DNA of 64,000 nucleotides from UBA2767 sp965228625 (lineage in GTDB: Bacteria; Pseudomonadota; Alphaproteobacteria; Rhizobiales; Methyloligellaceae), in contig OZ245829.1 of NCBI GenBank assembly GCA_965228625.1, positions 2,046,001 to 2,110,000 of the forward strand. Reading direction: 5' to 3'. The position numbers and the translations under genes are program-made. Shown piece by piece: positions 45,067 through 53,753 of this stretch; position 1 is the first letter of the stretch; each line of letters starts with the position of its first letter. The notes below the pieces were generated by a model. It was given only the letters and a program-made list of their open reading frames with translations, ran no database searches and was not told where the DNA came from.

Positions 45067-46941
45067 TCACGCCTCCAGTCCCTCAAGCTCGGTGATCAGA
45101 TCCTCGATCACCTTCAGGCCCATGGACCAGAAATCCGGATCGCTGGCGTCAAGCCCGAATGGCGCAAGCAGCTCCGTGTGATGCTTGGTTCCGCCCGCGG
45201 CGAGCATGTCGAGATACTTGTCGGCGAAGCCTTCGTCCGCGTTCTCGTAAACCGCATAGAGCGAATTCACCAGGCACTCACCGAACGCATAGGCGTAGAC
45301 GTAGAACGGCGAATGGATGAAGTGGGGGATGTAGCACCAGAAGGTCTCATAGCCCGGCTTCAGCTCAATCGCCGGTCCGAGACTGCGCCCCTGGACATCG
45401 AGCCAGATCTCGCCCAGCCGGTCCGACGTCAGTTCGCCCTGCTTGCGCGCGGTGTGAACCTCCCGCTCGAATGTGTAGAAGGCGATCTGGCGCACCACCG
45501 TATTGATCATGTCCTCGACCTTCTGGGCGAGCAAAGCCTTGCGCTCGCGCGGACTGCTCGCCTGGGCCAGCAGTTTCTTGAAGGTCAGCATTTCCCCGAA
45601 CACGCTCGCCGTCTCGGCCAGCGTCAGCGGTGTCGGCGCCATGAGGGGCCCCTGTTTCGCCGCCAGTACCTGATGCACGCCATGACCGAGTTCATGGGCC
45701 AGCGTCATCACATCGCGCGGCTTGCCCTGATAGTTCATCAGGATATAGGGGTGCGCGCTCGGGACGGTGGGGTGCGAGAACGCGCCGGGCGATTTGCCCT
45801 CGCGAACGGGCGCATCGATCCACGACTTGTCGAAGAAATCCTTGGCGATGGATGCCATCTGCGGCGCGAAGGCACCATAAGCGTCGAGCACCAGGTTCTC
45901 CGCCTGCGCCCAGGCGATCACCTGTTGCGGCTCTTCCGGAAGCGGCGCGTTGCGATCCCAATGGGCGAGCTTGTCCTCGCCCATCCACCGCGCCTTGAGG
46001 ATGTAGTAGCGGTGCGAAAGCCGCGGATAGGCGTCCTGGACCGCCGCCACCAGCGCGTCGACCACCGGCCGCTCGACCCGGTTGGCAAGATGACGCGAGT
46101 CGGCCACGTCCTCAAATCCGCGCCAGTCGTCGGAGATCGCCTTGTCCTTGGCGAGCGTGTTGGTGATCAGCGTGAACAGCCGCAGGTTGTCTGCGAAGAC
46201 GCTTGCCAGTGCCTCCGCCGCCTCGCGGCGTTTGGCGCCGTCCTGATCGAGCAGGCGGTTGAGTGTCGGCTCCAGGCTGAGCGGCTCACCGCCCACGTCG
46301 AAACGCAAGGCCGTCATGGTCTCGTTGAACAGCCGGTTCCACGATCCGCGGCCGGTTACCGACTTCTCGTGGAACAGCTTTTCGATGTCGTCGGACAACT
46401 GGTAGGGCTTTTCCTTGCGCAGATCCTCGATCCACGGGGCGTAATGCGCCAGCGCCGCGTCCTCGAGCGCCGCCTCCAGCACCGCGTCATCGATCCGGTT
46501 GAACTCAAGCGGATAGAACAGCAGCCTGGTGGTGATCGCTGTGAGCTTTTCCTGGATATCGCCATAGAACTTGGCGCGCACCGGATCGGATGTATCGGCC
46601 GCGTAGAGCAATCCGGCGAAGGATCCGATGCGGCCGAGACGATCGCTCATCGCCTCATACGCCTTGACGCTCTCCGCCAGCCTGGCGCCGCTCTCCGCCG
46701 CGTGGCCGGCGAGCTGGCCCATATACTGTTCCTGGAATGCGCCGGCATCGCGCTCGAGCGCCGCGAGGTCGTCGGCAAGTTCCGGCGCCTCGGGGCTTGC
46801 GTACAAATCAGTCAGATCCCATTCCGGCATTGCGCCAAGAGAATCGTCGGATTTGGCCGCGGATGCGCTCGGCGCCGTGGCGAAGGCGGCGCCTGACTGA
46901 AAGGCAGGCAGGTTGAACAGAATGGAACTCCGTGGGGTCAT
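45067..46941 (-). CDS. pepF: oligoendopeptidase F (M3B metallopeptidase)
   Basis: The 624-residue zinc peptidase cuts short peptides in the cytoplasm. The zinc motif HELGH stands at residues 416-420 (AHELGHGVHQVLA), with the third ligand Glu in ETASVFGEMLTFK, and the substrate-binding FIHSPFYVYAYAFGE block follows. The PepF/M3 N-terminal domain begins at MPEWDLTDLY (residue 38); the first 37 residues are weakly conserved, so an ATG at 46830 is an alternative start. Confidence 0.92.
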   Translation of the reverse strand: MTPRSSILFNLPAFQSGAAFATAPSASAAKSDDSLGAMPEWDLTDLYASPEAPELADDLAALERDAGAFQEQYMGQLAGHAAESGARLAESVKAYEAMSDRLGRIGSFAGLLYAADTSDPVRAKFYGDIQEKLTAITTRLLFYPLEFNRIDDAVLEAALEDAALAHYAPWIEDLRKEKPYQLSDDIEKLFHEKSVTGRGSWNRLFNETMTALRFDVGGEPLSLEPTLNRLLDQDGAKRREAAEALASVFADNLRLFTLITNTLAKDKAISDDWRGFEDVADSRHLANRVERPVVDALVAAVQDAYPRLSHRYYILKARWMGEDKLAHWDRNAPLPEEPQQVIAWAQAENLVLDAYGAFAPQMASIAKDFFDKSWIDAPVREGKSPGAFSHPTVPSAHPYILMNYQGKPRDVMTLAHELGHGVHQVLAAKQGPLMAPTPLTLAETASVFGEMLTFKKLLAQASSPRERKALLAQKVEDMINTVVRQIAFYTFEREVHTARKQGELTSDRLGEIWLDVQGRSLGPAIELKPGYETFWCYIPHFIHSPFYVYAYAFGECLVNSLYAVYENADEGFADKYLDMLAAGGTKHHTELLAPFGLDASDPDFWSMGLKVIEDLITELEGLEA

Positions 46942-47295
46942 TTTTTGAAAACCGTTCGCTGAATCAATTCGTGATGTGAACTCAATTTTGCAGTGTGCGG
47001 CCCTGTCGAAACAGCTTCAAGACGCAAAGCACCAGATAACAGGAAATTCAGCAGTTCCGCGGGGTTTGGGGACGAGAGCCTCTTCGATCAAATCGGAGTC
47101 AATTCTGCTTCTCGATTGGATCGATCACGCTCCAGGGGCCCAAAATCGAACACCGAGTAAAGAGGTTTTTTACCATCATTGGCTAGCGTGTGCCGCTAAA
47201 CCGGCCAAATTGTGTTCGCGGCGCGTGTCGGGCCGCCATGCGCCAAGGTGCTGGTTTGGTTGTTGCGTAAGAGTAATGAGTAGTGAGTACGCGTC
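46942..47295. other. 354-bp intergenic region between pepF and the sigma-54 activator
   Basis: The divergent promoters of pepF and the regulator must lie here. No sigma-54 promoter with correct spacing and no convincing gene was found. It contains one copy of the recurrent motif (47074-47100). The sequence is less GC-rich than the genes around it. Confidence 0.5.
47074..47100 (+). repeat. recurrent TAG-linked motif, copy D
   Basis: Forward-strand GAGAGCCTCTTCGATCAAAT followed by CGGAGTC matches the reverse-strand motif at 58011-58036 with a few substitutions (TAG replaced by GAG). It is not at a gene end here. Confidence 0.45.
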
Positions 47296-48804
47296 ATGCC
47301 CAAGTGCATTCTGATCGTCGATGACGATCCCGCCCAGCGCCGCATCCTTGAAGAAGCCGTCAGATCATTCGGACACGTGACCCTGACCGCGGAAAGCGGT
47401 GAGCAGGCGATCGACATCGTCAAAGGCGAGGACGGAGCCCGGATCGACCTGATCCTCCTCGATCTCGTCATGCCCGGGCTTGACGGCATGGGCGTCCTCG
47501 ACCGGCTGCGTCCGGACCCTTCCTCTCCTCCAGTCATTGTGCAGACGGCAAATGGCAGCATCGATTCTGCGATCGGAGCCATGCGCGCCGGCGCGACGGA
47601 CTTTGTGGTCAAACCGGTCAGCCCCGAAAGGCTTGAAGTTTCGATAAAGAACGCGCTGAAGATCTCGTCACTGCAGGGCGAGGTCACACGCATTGCCCGC
47701 AAGAGCGAGGGCAAACTGACCTTTGGCGATCTTATCGCGAAGGGCGAAGCCATGCGCCGCGTGATCGGCCTTGGCTCGCGCGCCGCGCAGTCGACCATTC
47801 CCGTCCTCATCGAGGGCGAGAGCGGCGTCGGCAAGGAGTTGATCGCCCGCGCCGTCCAGGGCGAGAGCGAGCGCGCCGGCAAACCCTTCGTGACGGTGAA
47901 TTGCGGCGCCATCCCCGAGAACCTCGTCGAGAGCATCCTCTTCGGCCATGAGAAGGGAGCGTTCACCGGCGCCAGCGCCAAACGCGACGGGAAATTCGTC
48001 GAGGCCGACGGCGGCACGCTGTTTCTCGATGAAGTGGGCGAACTGCCGCTCGACGCCCAGGTCAAGCTGCTGCGTGCCCTGCAGGAGGGCGAAGTCGACC
48101 CGGTCGGCGCCAAGCAACCGGTGAAGGTCGATTTCCGCCTGATCTCCGCCACCAATCAGGACATGATCAAACTGGTCAACAGCGGAAAGTTCCGTGAAGA
48201 CCTCTACTACCGCCTCAACGTCTTCCCGGTGTGGGTGCCGCCTCTGCGCGAGCGTATGGATGACGTGCCCGAGCTGGTCGGCCACTTCATCGACCGGTTT
48301 GCGTCCGAAGAAGGCAAGAAGATTGACGGCATCGCGCCGGATGCGCTCGACATGCTGCAGCGCTACCCGTGGCCGGGGAACGTCCGGCAGCTCGAGAATG
48401 CAGTGTTCCGCGCCGTCGTGCTTGCCGATCAGCCGGTCCTCGGCATCAACGAATTCCCGCAGATCGCGGCCCATGTCGACGGTTTCGAAGCGGAACTCCC
48501 GCCGGCGCCGCCGCCGAAGGACGAGACCCCGGTCATCGACGGCCCGGCCGTGCTCGGCGGCGATGTGGATGTGCCGGCGACGGTCGCCGTTACATCGGGA
48601 TCCGGCCGGGATGAACTCGGCATTCCGGCGCTCGACGACAGTGGCAATGTCCGCGCACTGGAGGACATCGAGGCGGACATGATTCGCCTGGCGATCGGCC
48701 GATATCGCGGCCACATGACTGAAATCGCAAAGAAATTGGGTATCGGCCGTTCAACGCTTTATCGCAAGATGCGCGAATTCGGCCTTGAAGCGCACACCGG
48801 CTGA
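47296..48804 (+). CDS. sigma-54-dependent response regulator, NtrC family
   Basis: The 502-residue activator has a receiver domain with Asp9-11 and the phosphorylated Asp56 (LLDLVMPGLDGMG), a AAA+ domain with Walker A GESGVGKE and an intact sigma-54 contact loop GAFTGAS, and a C-terminal Fis-type helix-turn-helix (TEIAKKLGIGRSTLYRKMRE). A long Pro-rich, acidic linker (about 400-450) separates the AAA+ and DNA-binding parts. No histidine kinase gene is adjacent. The next gene, an L,D-transpeptidase, is 166 bases downstream, but no sigma-54 promoter was recognised there. Confidence 0.92.
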   Translation: MPKCILIVDDDPAQRRILEEAVRSFGHVTLTAESGEQAIDIVKGEDGARIDLILLDLVMPGLDGMGVLDRLRPDPSSPPVIVQTANGSIDSAIGAMRAGATDFVVKPVSPERLEVSIKNALKISSLQGEVTRIARKSEGKLTFGDLIAKGEAMRRVIGLGSRAAQSTIPVLIEGESGVGKELIARAVQGESERAGKPFVTVNCGAIPENLVESILFGHEKGAFTGASAKRDGKFVEADGGTLFLDEVGELPLDAQVKLLRALQEGEVDPVGAKQPVKVDFRLISATNQDMIKLVNSGKFREDLYYRLNVFPVWVPPLRERMDDVPELVGHFIDRFASEEGKKIDGIAPDALDMLQRYPWPGNVRQLENAVFRAVVLADQPVLGINEFPQIAAHVDGFEAELPPAPPPKDETPVIDGPAVLGGDVDVPATVAVTSGSGRDELGIPALDDSGNVRALEDIEADMIRLAIGRYRGHMTEIAKKLGIGRSTLYRKMREFGLEAHTG

Positions 48805-48970
48805 AAAAACTCCATCATTTGGATGCAGGAATGCCACAGTTGTGTTCAAAAATGGTCTGGCTCACAGGGAATAACGCGTTCGTTGCTGGAAAACGCCGAT
48901 GCCACACGATAGCGTTCGACGAATCAAAAGTAGGGAAGTGATCAAGGCCATTCTGTGAGAGGAGGGACGG

Positions 48971-50650
48971 ATGAGGCTGCGATTTTGTATTGCGTACGGC
49001 TTGATCCTCGGATCGGTTCTGACGGGACCCGCGTTGGCGGTGGAGCCGGATGCACCCGAGCGCCTGATTTCGCGCGCGGATGCGGTCCGCATTCTCGTGC
49101 AGGACCGGCTTGGTCAACCATTCCGGAACGAAACGGAATTCGAGAAGGCCGACCACGGCGCCCTGGTTGAATACTACGCCGACGGCGACCACAAGACGGT
49201 CTGGGTGGACGAGAACGGTCTGCGGCCCAGGGCGCAAAAGGTGATCCGCGAACTGCGGCGCGCAGGCAATTACGGCCTCGATCCGGACGACTACGATCTT
49301 CCCGAAGAGATCATTCTCGCCTCGAACGACAAGACCCCAACGGCGCGTCTTGCGGAATTTGAACACAAGCTGAGCCATGCGGTGCTCGCTTACGTGCGGC
49401 ATGCCCGCGGCGGGCGCGTCTCGCCGCGCAGCCTTTCCGGCTATCTCGATCCGACGCTCGAGCTTGCCGATCCGCTGGAGGTGATGGAGAAGCTGGAGAC
49501 GCTAGACGATCCGGCGCCCTATATTCGCAGCTTCCATCCCAAGCATCCCCAGTTCGAGGCGCTCAGGCAGGCGCTGCTGAAGGTGCGCGGCGGCGCTGAC
49601 GAAGGCGAAGAACGCGTTGTCCTCCCCAAGGGCCCTGCCCTCAAGCCGGGGATGAGCCATGACCACGTGGCTATTCTGCGCAAACGCCTGAAGGTTCCGG
49701 TTGCCGAGAAGAACGGCGAGGCCCTGCATCCGCAAGACGTTTACGACTCGACCCTCGAACTTGCGGTGAAGACGTTCCAGAAGTCACGGCGCATGACGGT
49801 CGACGGTATCGTTGGTCCGGGGACGCGTCGCGCGCTCAATGGCGGATCCACGGTCCCCAAGAACCGTGAGAAGACGATCCTCACCAACATGGAGCGTTGG
49901 CGCTGGATTCCCGACAATATCGACAAGCTCAACATCCAGGTGAACGTGCCGGAGTACCGGTACCGGGTCTATGACGGAGAGCAGGTCGTTCACAGCGAGC
50001 GTGTCGTCGTCGGCAAGCTCAAGAACCAGACACCCATCTTCTCCGACAAGATGGAGTATCTGGTGTTCCATCCCTACTGGAACGTTCCCAATTCCATCAA
50101 GGTGAAGGAACTCCTGCCTTACCTGCGGCGCGGCGGCGGTGGTGGCGGATGGTTCAACAGCTATTCGCGCCCGCGCATCCTGCAGGCGCACAACCTGTAT
50201 GTGAAATATCGCGGTCGCGAGATCGACGCGTCGCGGGTGGACTGGAACCGGGTCAACATCGCGAACTATCGCTTCTATCAACCGCCCGGCGGCAGGAACG
50301 TGCTCGGCTTCGTCAAGTTCATGTTCCCGAACAAGCACGCGGTCTACATGCACGACACGCCGACGAAGCATCTGTTCAATCAGACCCGGCGGACCTACAG
50401 CCATGGCTGCGTGCGGGTGCGCAACCCGCGCAAGCTGGCCGAGATTATCCTCGCCCGCGACCGCGGCTGGTCGTCCGGAAGCGTCGGCGCGGCCATTCAG
50501 CGCGGCCAGAATCAGCACGTGAATCTGAACAATCCGATCCCGGTGCACATCACCTATTTCACCGCCCGGGTCGAGAAAGACGGGAAAATCACCTATTTTG
50601 GGGACATTTACGGCCATGACTCGCGCATGGCCAGAGCCTTGAAGCTATAA
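48971..50650 (+). CDS. YcbB-type L,D-transpeptidase (paralogue 2)
   Basis: The 559-residue exported enzyme has a signal peptide (residues 1-23, RLRFCIAYGLILGSVLTGPA then LA), a scaffold domain, a peptidoglycan-binding domain (VAILRKRLKVPVAEK ... FQKSRRMTVDGIVGPGTRRA) and a YkuD domain with HAVYMHDTP and catalytic Cys480 in TYSHGCVRV. It shares domain order and many blocks with the gene at 32578 but has a Gly-rich insertion (RRGGGGGGWF) in the catalytic-domain lid. GAGAGGAGGGACGG precedes the ATG. The next gene is a DUF882 protein, as in the ycbB-ycbK pair of enterobacteria. Confidence 0.92.
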   Translation: MRLRFCIAYGLILGSVLTGPALAVEPDAPERLISRADAVRILVQDRLGQPFRNETEFEKADHGALVEYYADGDHKTVWVDENGLRPRAQKVIRELRRAGNYGLDPDDYDLPEEIILASNDKTPTARLAEFEHKLSHAVLAYVRHARGGRVSPRSLSGYLDPTLELADPLEVMEKLETLDDPAPYIRSFHPKHPQFEALRQALLKVRGGADEGEERVVLPKGPALKPGMSHDHVAILRKRLKVPVAEKNGEALHPQDVYDSTLELAVKTFQKSRRMTVDGIVGPGTRRALNGGSTVPKNREKTILTNMERWRWIPDNIDKLNIQVNVPEYRYRVYDGEQVVHSERVVVGKLKNQTPIFSDKMEYLVFHPYWNVPNSIKVKELLPYLRRGGGGGGWFNSYSRPRILQAHNLYVKYRGREIDASRVDWNRVNIANYRFYQPPGGRNVLGFVKFMFPNKHAVYMHDTPTKHLFNQTRRTYSHGCVRVRNPRKLAEIILARDRGWSSGSVGAAIQRGQNQHVNLNNPIPVHITYFTARVEKDGKITYFGDIYGHDSRMARALKL

Positions 50651-50675
50651 AGAAAACAATTTGTTAACCGAATTT

Positions 50676-50737
50676 GGCGCACCCTGTCTCGGAACAGGGC
50701 GCGTTAATTCGTGTTTGCACGCCTTTTTTTCTTCGCA
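50676..50737 (+). terminator. probable terminator after L,D-transpeptidase 2
   Basis: CCCTGT/ACAGGG (50682-50699) with flanking GCGCA/CGCG partial pairing is followed by a small CGTG/CACG stem and then CCTTTTTTTCTT. The hairpin nearest the T-run is short, so efficiency is uncertain. Confidence 0.5.
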
Positions 50738-50884
50738 TTTGGCGAGTTACTTTCGCTTAACCGTTTGACCAGAATCAACGCATTGACTCTGGTTTTGCGG
50801 TTATGCTTATGAATCACAAGGGTTGGACTGCGTTGTTGGGAAACCGTACGGCACGTACGGTAACGTCGGAAACCGGGGGAAAAT

Positions 50885-52114
50885 TTGCAAAAGGCAATCG
50901 TGCGCGCAAAGCGGGCGTTGACGACGGGGGCGATCGGCTTGGCGCTCTCCGGCTTCTCCGTGTGCGCGTTCGCCAGTGACGGCGCCCGGACCCTCACCTT
51001 CTACAACATCCATACCAAGGAAGAGATGTCCATCACCTACAAGCGTGATGGCGAGTTCGACCCGGATGGTATGAAGAAGATCAATCACATCATGCGCGAC
51101 TGGCGGAGTAATCAATCCACCAAGATGGACCCGGCGCTGATCGACACCATCTGGGAGATCTACCAGGAGCTCGGTTCGGAAAAACCGATCCACCTGATTT
51201 CCGGATACCGCTCGAAGAAGACCAATGACCGTCTGCGCCGGCGCCGCGGCGGCCAGGCCCGCCAGAGCCAGCACATCCTGGGCAAGGCGGCCGACATCCA
51301 TTTTCCCGACGTTGACGTGAAGCGACTCCGCAATTCCGCCCTCGTGCGCGAGAAAGGCGGTGTCGGCTATTATCCCAAATCCGGCATCCCGTTCGTCCAT
51401 GTCGATACCGGACGTGTGCGCCACTGGCCGCGTCTGCCACGCCAGGAGCTGGCCCTGCTGTTCCCGGACGGCAAGTCCAAGCACGTTCCGCGTGACGGTC
51501 GCCCGATTACGCCGCGGGACTCGCGCATTGCACTGGCCAAGCTCGACAAGAGGATCGACGACTTCATCACCAAGAAGAGCAAGGTAAAACTTCCGCCGAA
51601 GATGATCGTCGCCGGCTTCACGCCACCGAGTGTGTCCTGGCCGAAGGCCTCAACGGAAACAACGGCGTCGATTCCGAAAGAGAGCACGCCGCTGCCGCCG
51701 GCCGAGAAGACGGCCGCGCTTCAACCTGCCGCGCCGCTGCCCGTCTCCACGCCAGCGCCCGCGCAGCAGCCCGCCGCCGCTCCGCAAATTGCCATTTCGG
51801 CTCTGGAGGAAGCGGAACATCCTGAGGAGCTGACCTTCGAACTGGCACCGGTGCTGCCGCTGATGGGTGACCGGACGGTCAGCGCCGACCGCAACCTGGC
51901 CAGTCTGACGGCGCCCGATTTCAGCGACGAAGACGGCTACCTGCTGCGTGACGCGGATGACGGCTATGCGGCCTCTCTCGCCCGCGCGCTCGGATACACC
52001 GGCCCCGCATACCGGGCGGCGTTCTCATACGAGCAGCCGACGCGCAGACGGACCTCGGCCGTTGACCGCGCGTATGTGCGCACCGCCAGCTACGACGATT
52101 CTGTTCCTGACTAG
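50885..52114 (+). CDS. DUF882 (YcbK-like) peptidase M15-fold protein
   Basis: The 409-residue secreted protein has a signal sequence (about residues 1-30, ending SVCAFAS) and a DUF882 domain related to D-Ala-D-Ala carboxypeptidases: SGYRSKKTNDRL, then zinc ligands in SQHILGKAADIHF and FVHVDTGRVRHW. Residues 230-300 form a Pro/Ala-rich linker and the remaining 100 residues are acidic and unknown. It probably trims or anchors peptidoglycan. The start is TTG with GGGGG upstream; a GTG five codons later is possible. It follows a YcbB-type transpeptidase gene. Confidence 0.85.
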   Translation: MQKAIVRAKRALTTGAIGLALSGFSVCAFASDGARTLTFYNIHTKEEMSITYKRDGEFDPDGMKKINHIMRDWRSNQSTKMDPALIDTIWEIYQELGSEKPIHLISGYRSKKTNDRLRRRRGGQARQSQHILGKAADIHFPDVDVKRLRNSALVREKGGVGYYPKSGIPFVHVDTGRVRHWPRLPRQELALLFPDGKSKHVPRDGRPITPRDSRIALAKLDKRIDDFITKKSKVKLPPKMIVAGFTPPSVSWPKASTETTASIPKESTPLPPAEKTAALQPAAPLPVSTPAPAQQPAAAPQIAISALEEAEHPEELTFELAPVLPLMGDRTVSADRNLASLTAPDFSDEDGYLLRDADDGYAASLARALGYTGPAYRAAFSYEQPTRRRTSAVDRAYVRTASYDDSVPD

Positions 52115-52138
52115 GATTAAGTCCTAGAATTCAGTCGC

Positions 52139-52393
52139 TTACTCTTCCGGCACCATGCCGAGCGCGACCATGTACGTGGCCAGCAGAGCCTCCTGCTCCT
52201 GGCGTTCATGGACATCCTGCTTGCGCAGCCGGACGATCGTTCGAAGCGTCTTGGCGTCGAAACCCATCCCTTTCGCCTCCGCGTAGACTTCGCGGATGTC
52301 CGCGGTGAGGGCCGCTTTCTCCTCCTCCAGCCGCTCGATGCGCTCCACGAAGGCGCGCAACTGGTCACGGGTGGTGCCTTGCAAGTCTGACAT
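52139..52393 (-). CDS. gapR: GapR nucleoid-associated protein (DUF2312)
   Basis: The 84-residue protein begins MSDLQGTTRDQLRAFVERIE and continues RLEEEKAALTADIREVYAEA, KGMGFDAKTLRTIVRLRKQD and QEQEALLATYMVALG, an almost complete match to the GapR consensus. GapR clamps overtwisted DNA ahead of replication forks and transcription units and is essential in Caulobacter. GGAGAG lies 5 bases before the ATG. It converges with the DUF882 gene. Confidence 0.95.
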   Translation of the reverse strand: MSDLQGTTRDQLRAFVERIERLEEEKAALTADIREVYAEAKGMGFDAKTLRTIVRLRKQDVHERQEQEALLATYMVALGMVPEE

Positions 52394-52505
52394 GATCTCT
52401 CCGCTGAATTGGTGCCTGAACCGGCCACGGGATGGAGACAGAGAAGTAGCCAGCCGCACCCGCGCAATCAAGTCGCGGGTTGGAGTTTTCCAGTGCCTAG
52501 AGGCT

Positions 52506-52820
52506 CTAGCTGTGGCCTTCCTTGGCGCGCACTTCGTCGAAGCGGGCGAGTTTCTCGGCCGGGGCCTCCGTCTGGAATTTCGATTTCCATTCGTCGTACG
52601 GCATTCCGTACACGATCTCGCGGGACGCTTCTTTCGAGAGGTCGATGCCTTGTTCCCCGGCAGCGTCCTTGTACCAGTTCGACAGGCAGTTGCGGCAGAA
52701 GCCGGCAAGGTTCATCAGATCGATGTTCTGCACATCGGGGTGGGTCCGCAGATGCTCAACCAGGCGGCGAAAGACGGCAGCCTCGAGCTGTTCCGCGGTC
52801 TTGGGATCGATTTCGGACAT
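52506..52820 (-). CDS. DUF1244 family protein
   Basis: The 104-residue protein shows the DUF1244 core VFRRLVEHLRTHPDVQNIDL, MNLAGFCRNCLSNWY (a possible Cys-x-x-Cys site) and EIVYGMPYDEWKSKFQ. Function unknown. AGGAG lies 8 bases before the ATG. The TAG stop lies in AGGCTCTAGC, the same context as other motif-linked stops. The following gene upstream is an N-formylglutamate amidohydrolase, the common neighbour in Rhizobiales. Confidence 0.9.
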   Translation of the reverse strand: MSEIDPKTAEQLEAAVFRRLVEHLRTHPDVQNIDLMNLAGFCRNCLSNWYKDAAGEQGIDLSKEASREIVYGMPYDEWKSKFQTEAPAEKLARFDEVRAKEGHS

Positions 52821-52831
52821 GGGGGTAACTC

Positions 52832-53701
52832 CTACTGCAGGGCTTGGACCTCGGGGGCGCGATCGCGGGCTTTCATATCCGCATGCGACCCGTGATGGCA
52901 AATGGTGTTGTATGTCGAGCGGGCATCGGGTGCCGCAAACAGGTTCTTCAGGATGCGCGCAAGCCGTTCCGCCCACGCCTTCTGGCCCGCTTCATCGCGG
53001 ATCAGATCCTGGCGGATTTCGATCAGCGCATGCGCCAGTCCGCGCCCGGTGCCGTGCCGGTACAGGCAATCCCCCTCCAGCTCGCCGGAATACGGCACGT
53101 TCGCGTCGGCCAGCAGATCGGGTTCGGCCTGCAATGCCCTGAGCAACGGCACGGCCAGTCTTTCATCCTTGTCCCACAGGACGCCGGCATGCCATGGCCG
53201 CGGCATCCCGCGCCAGCTCTCCGTGAACGAATGGATCGACAGAAGTGCCGGAGGCCGGCCGGCGGCGATGCCCTCATCGATCGCCATGCCAATCGCATGG
53301 TGATAAGGCGCGTAGTATCCCTCGATACGGCGATTGCGCTCCGCTTCATCACAGTCCGCATTTCCGGGCACGACCGCACCGTCCGATATGCGCATGATCA
53401 GGGTGGGATCATCCTCGCCCCGGTTCGGATCGATCAGCAGCCTGGAGAAATTTGCCAGAAGGGCCGGAACGCCGAGCAGCCGTGCGATTTCCTCTGTCAC
53501 CCCGGCCGCGCCGATATCGTAGCCGATATGGCGTTCGAGCTGCGACTGCTGCAGCCCAAGCGTCCCATAAGCCTTCGGCAGCGCGTTGCTCGCATGGTCG
53601 CAGATGATCAGAAGACCATGCTCCGCCGCTCCGTCGACTCGGGTGTACGCAGGAAACTCTTTCATCTCCACGCCGGGTGCTCTATCGGCCTGCTTCATCA
53701 T
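52832..53701 (-). CDS. N-formylglutamate amidohydrolase
   Basis: The 289-residue protein belongs to the FGase family that frees glutamate from N-formylglutamate in histidine breakdown and related pathways. Conserved blocks are LLIICDHASNALPKAYG, DIGAAGVTEEIARLL, SRLLIDPNRGEDD and SIHSFTESW. No histidine-use genes are near, so the true substrate may differ. Several in-frame starts exist (GTG 53710, ATG 53701, ATG 53698); the choice is arbitrary. It is 11 bases upstream of the DUF1244 gene and probably co-transcribed. Confidence 0.9.
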   Translation of the reverse strand: MMKQADRAPGVEMKEFPAYTRVDGAAEHGLLIICDHASNALPKAYGTLGLQQSQLERHIGYDIGAAGVTEEIARLLGVPALLANFSRLLIDPNRGEDDPTLIMRISDGAVVPGNADCDEAERNRRIEGYYAPYHHAIGMAIDEGIAAGRPPALLSIHSFTESWRGMPRPWHAGVLWDKDERLAVPLLRALQAEPDLLADANVPYSGELEGDCLYRHGTGRGLAHALIEIRQDLIRDEAGQKAWAERLARILKNLFAAPDARSTYNTICHHGSHADMKARDRAPEVQALQ

Positions 53702-53753
53702 CTCCCGCACTATAGTAACCGCCGCGAATATGCGCTACAGGGGCAGCAATTCC

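Noticed and set aside
46976..47314. 112-codon frame before the sigma-54 activator
   Set aside because: It runs into the regulator start, has no ribosome site and resembles no family; this region is more likely promoter.
47200..48970. Sigma-54 (-24/-12) promoters upstream of the activator and L,D-transpeptidase 2
   Set aside because: TGGCTAGCGTGTGC (about 47182) has GG and GC one base too close, and the TGGCATTCCTGC on the reverse strand near 48832 is three bases short.
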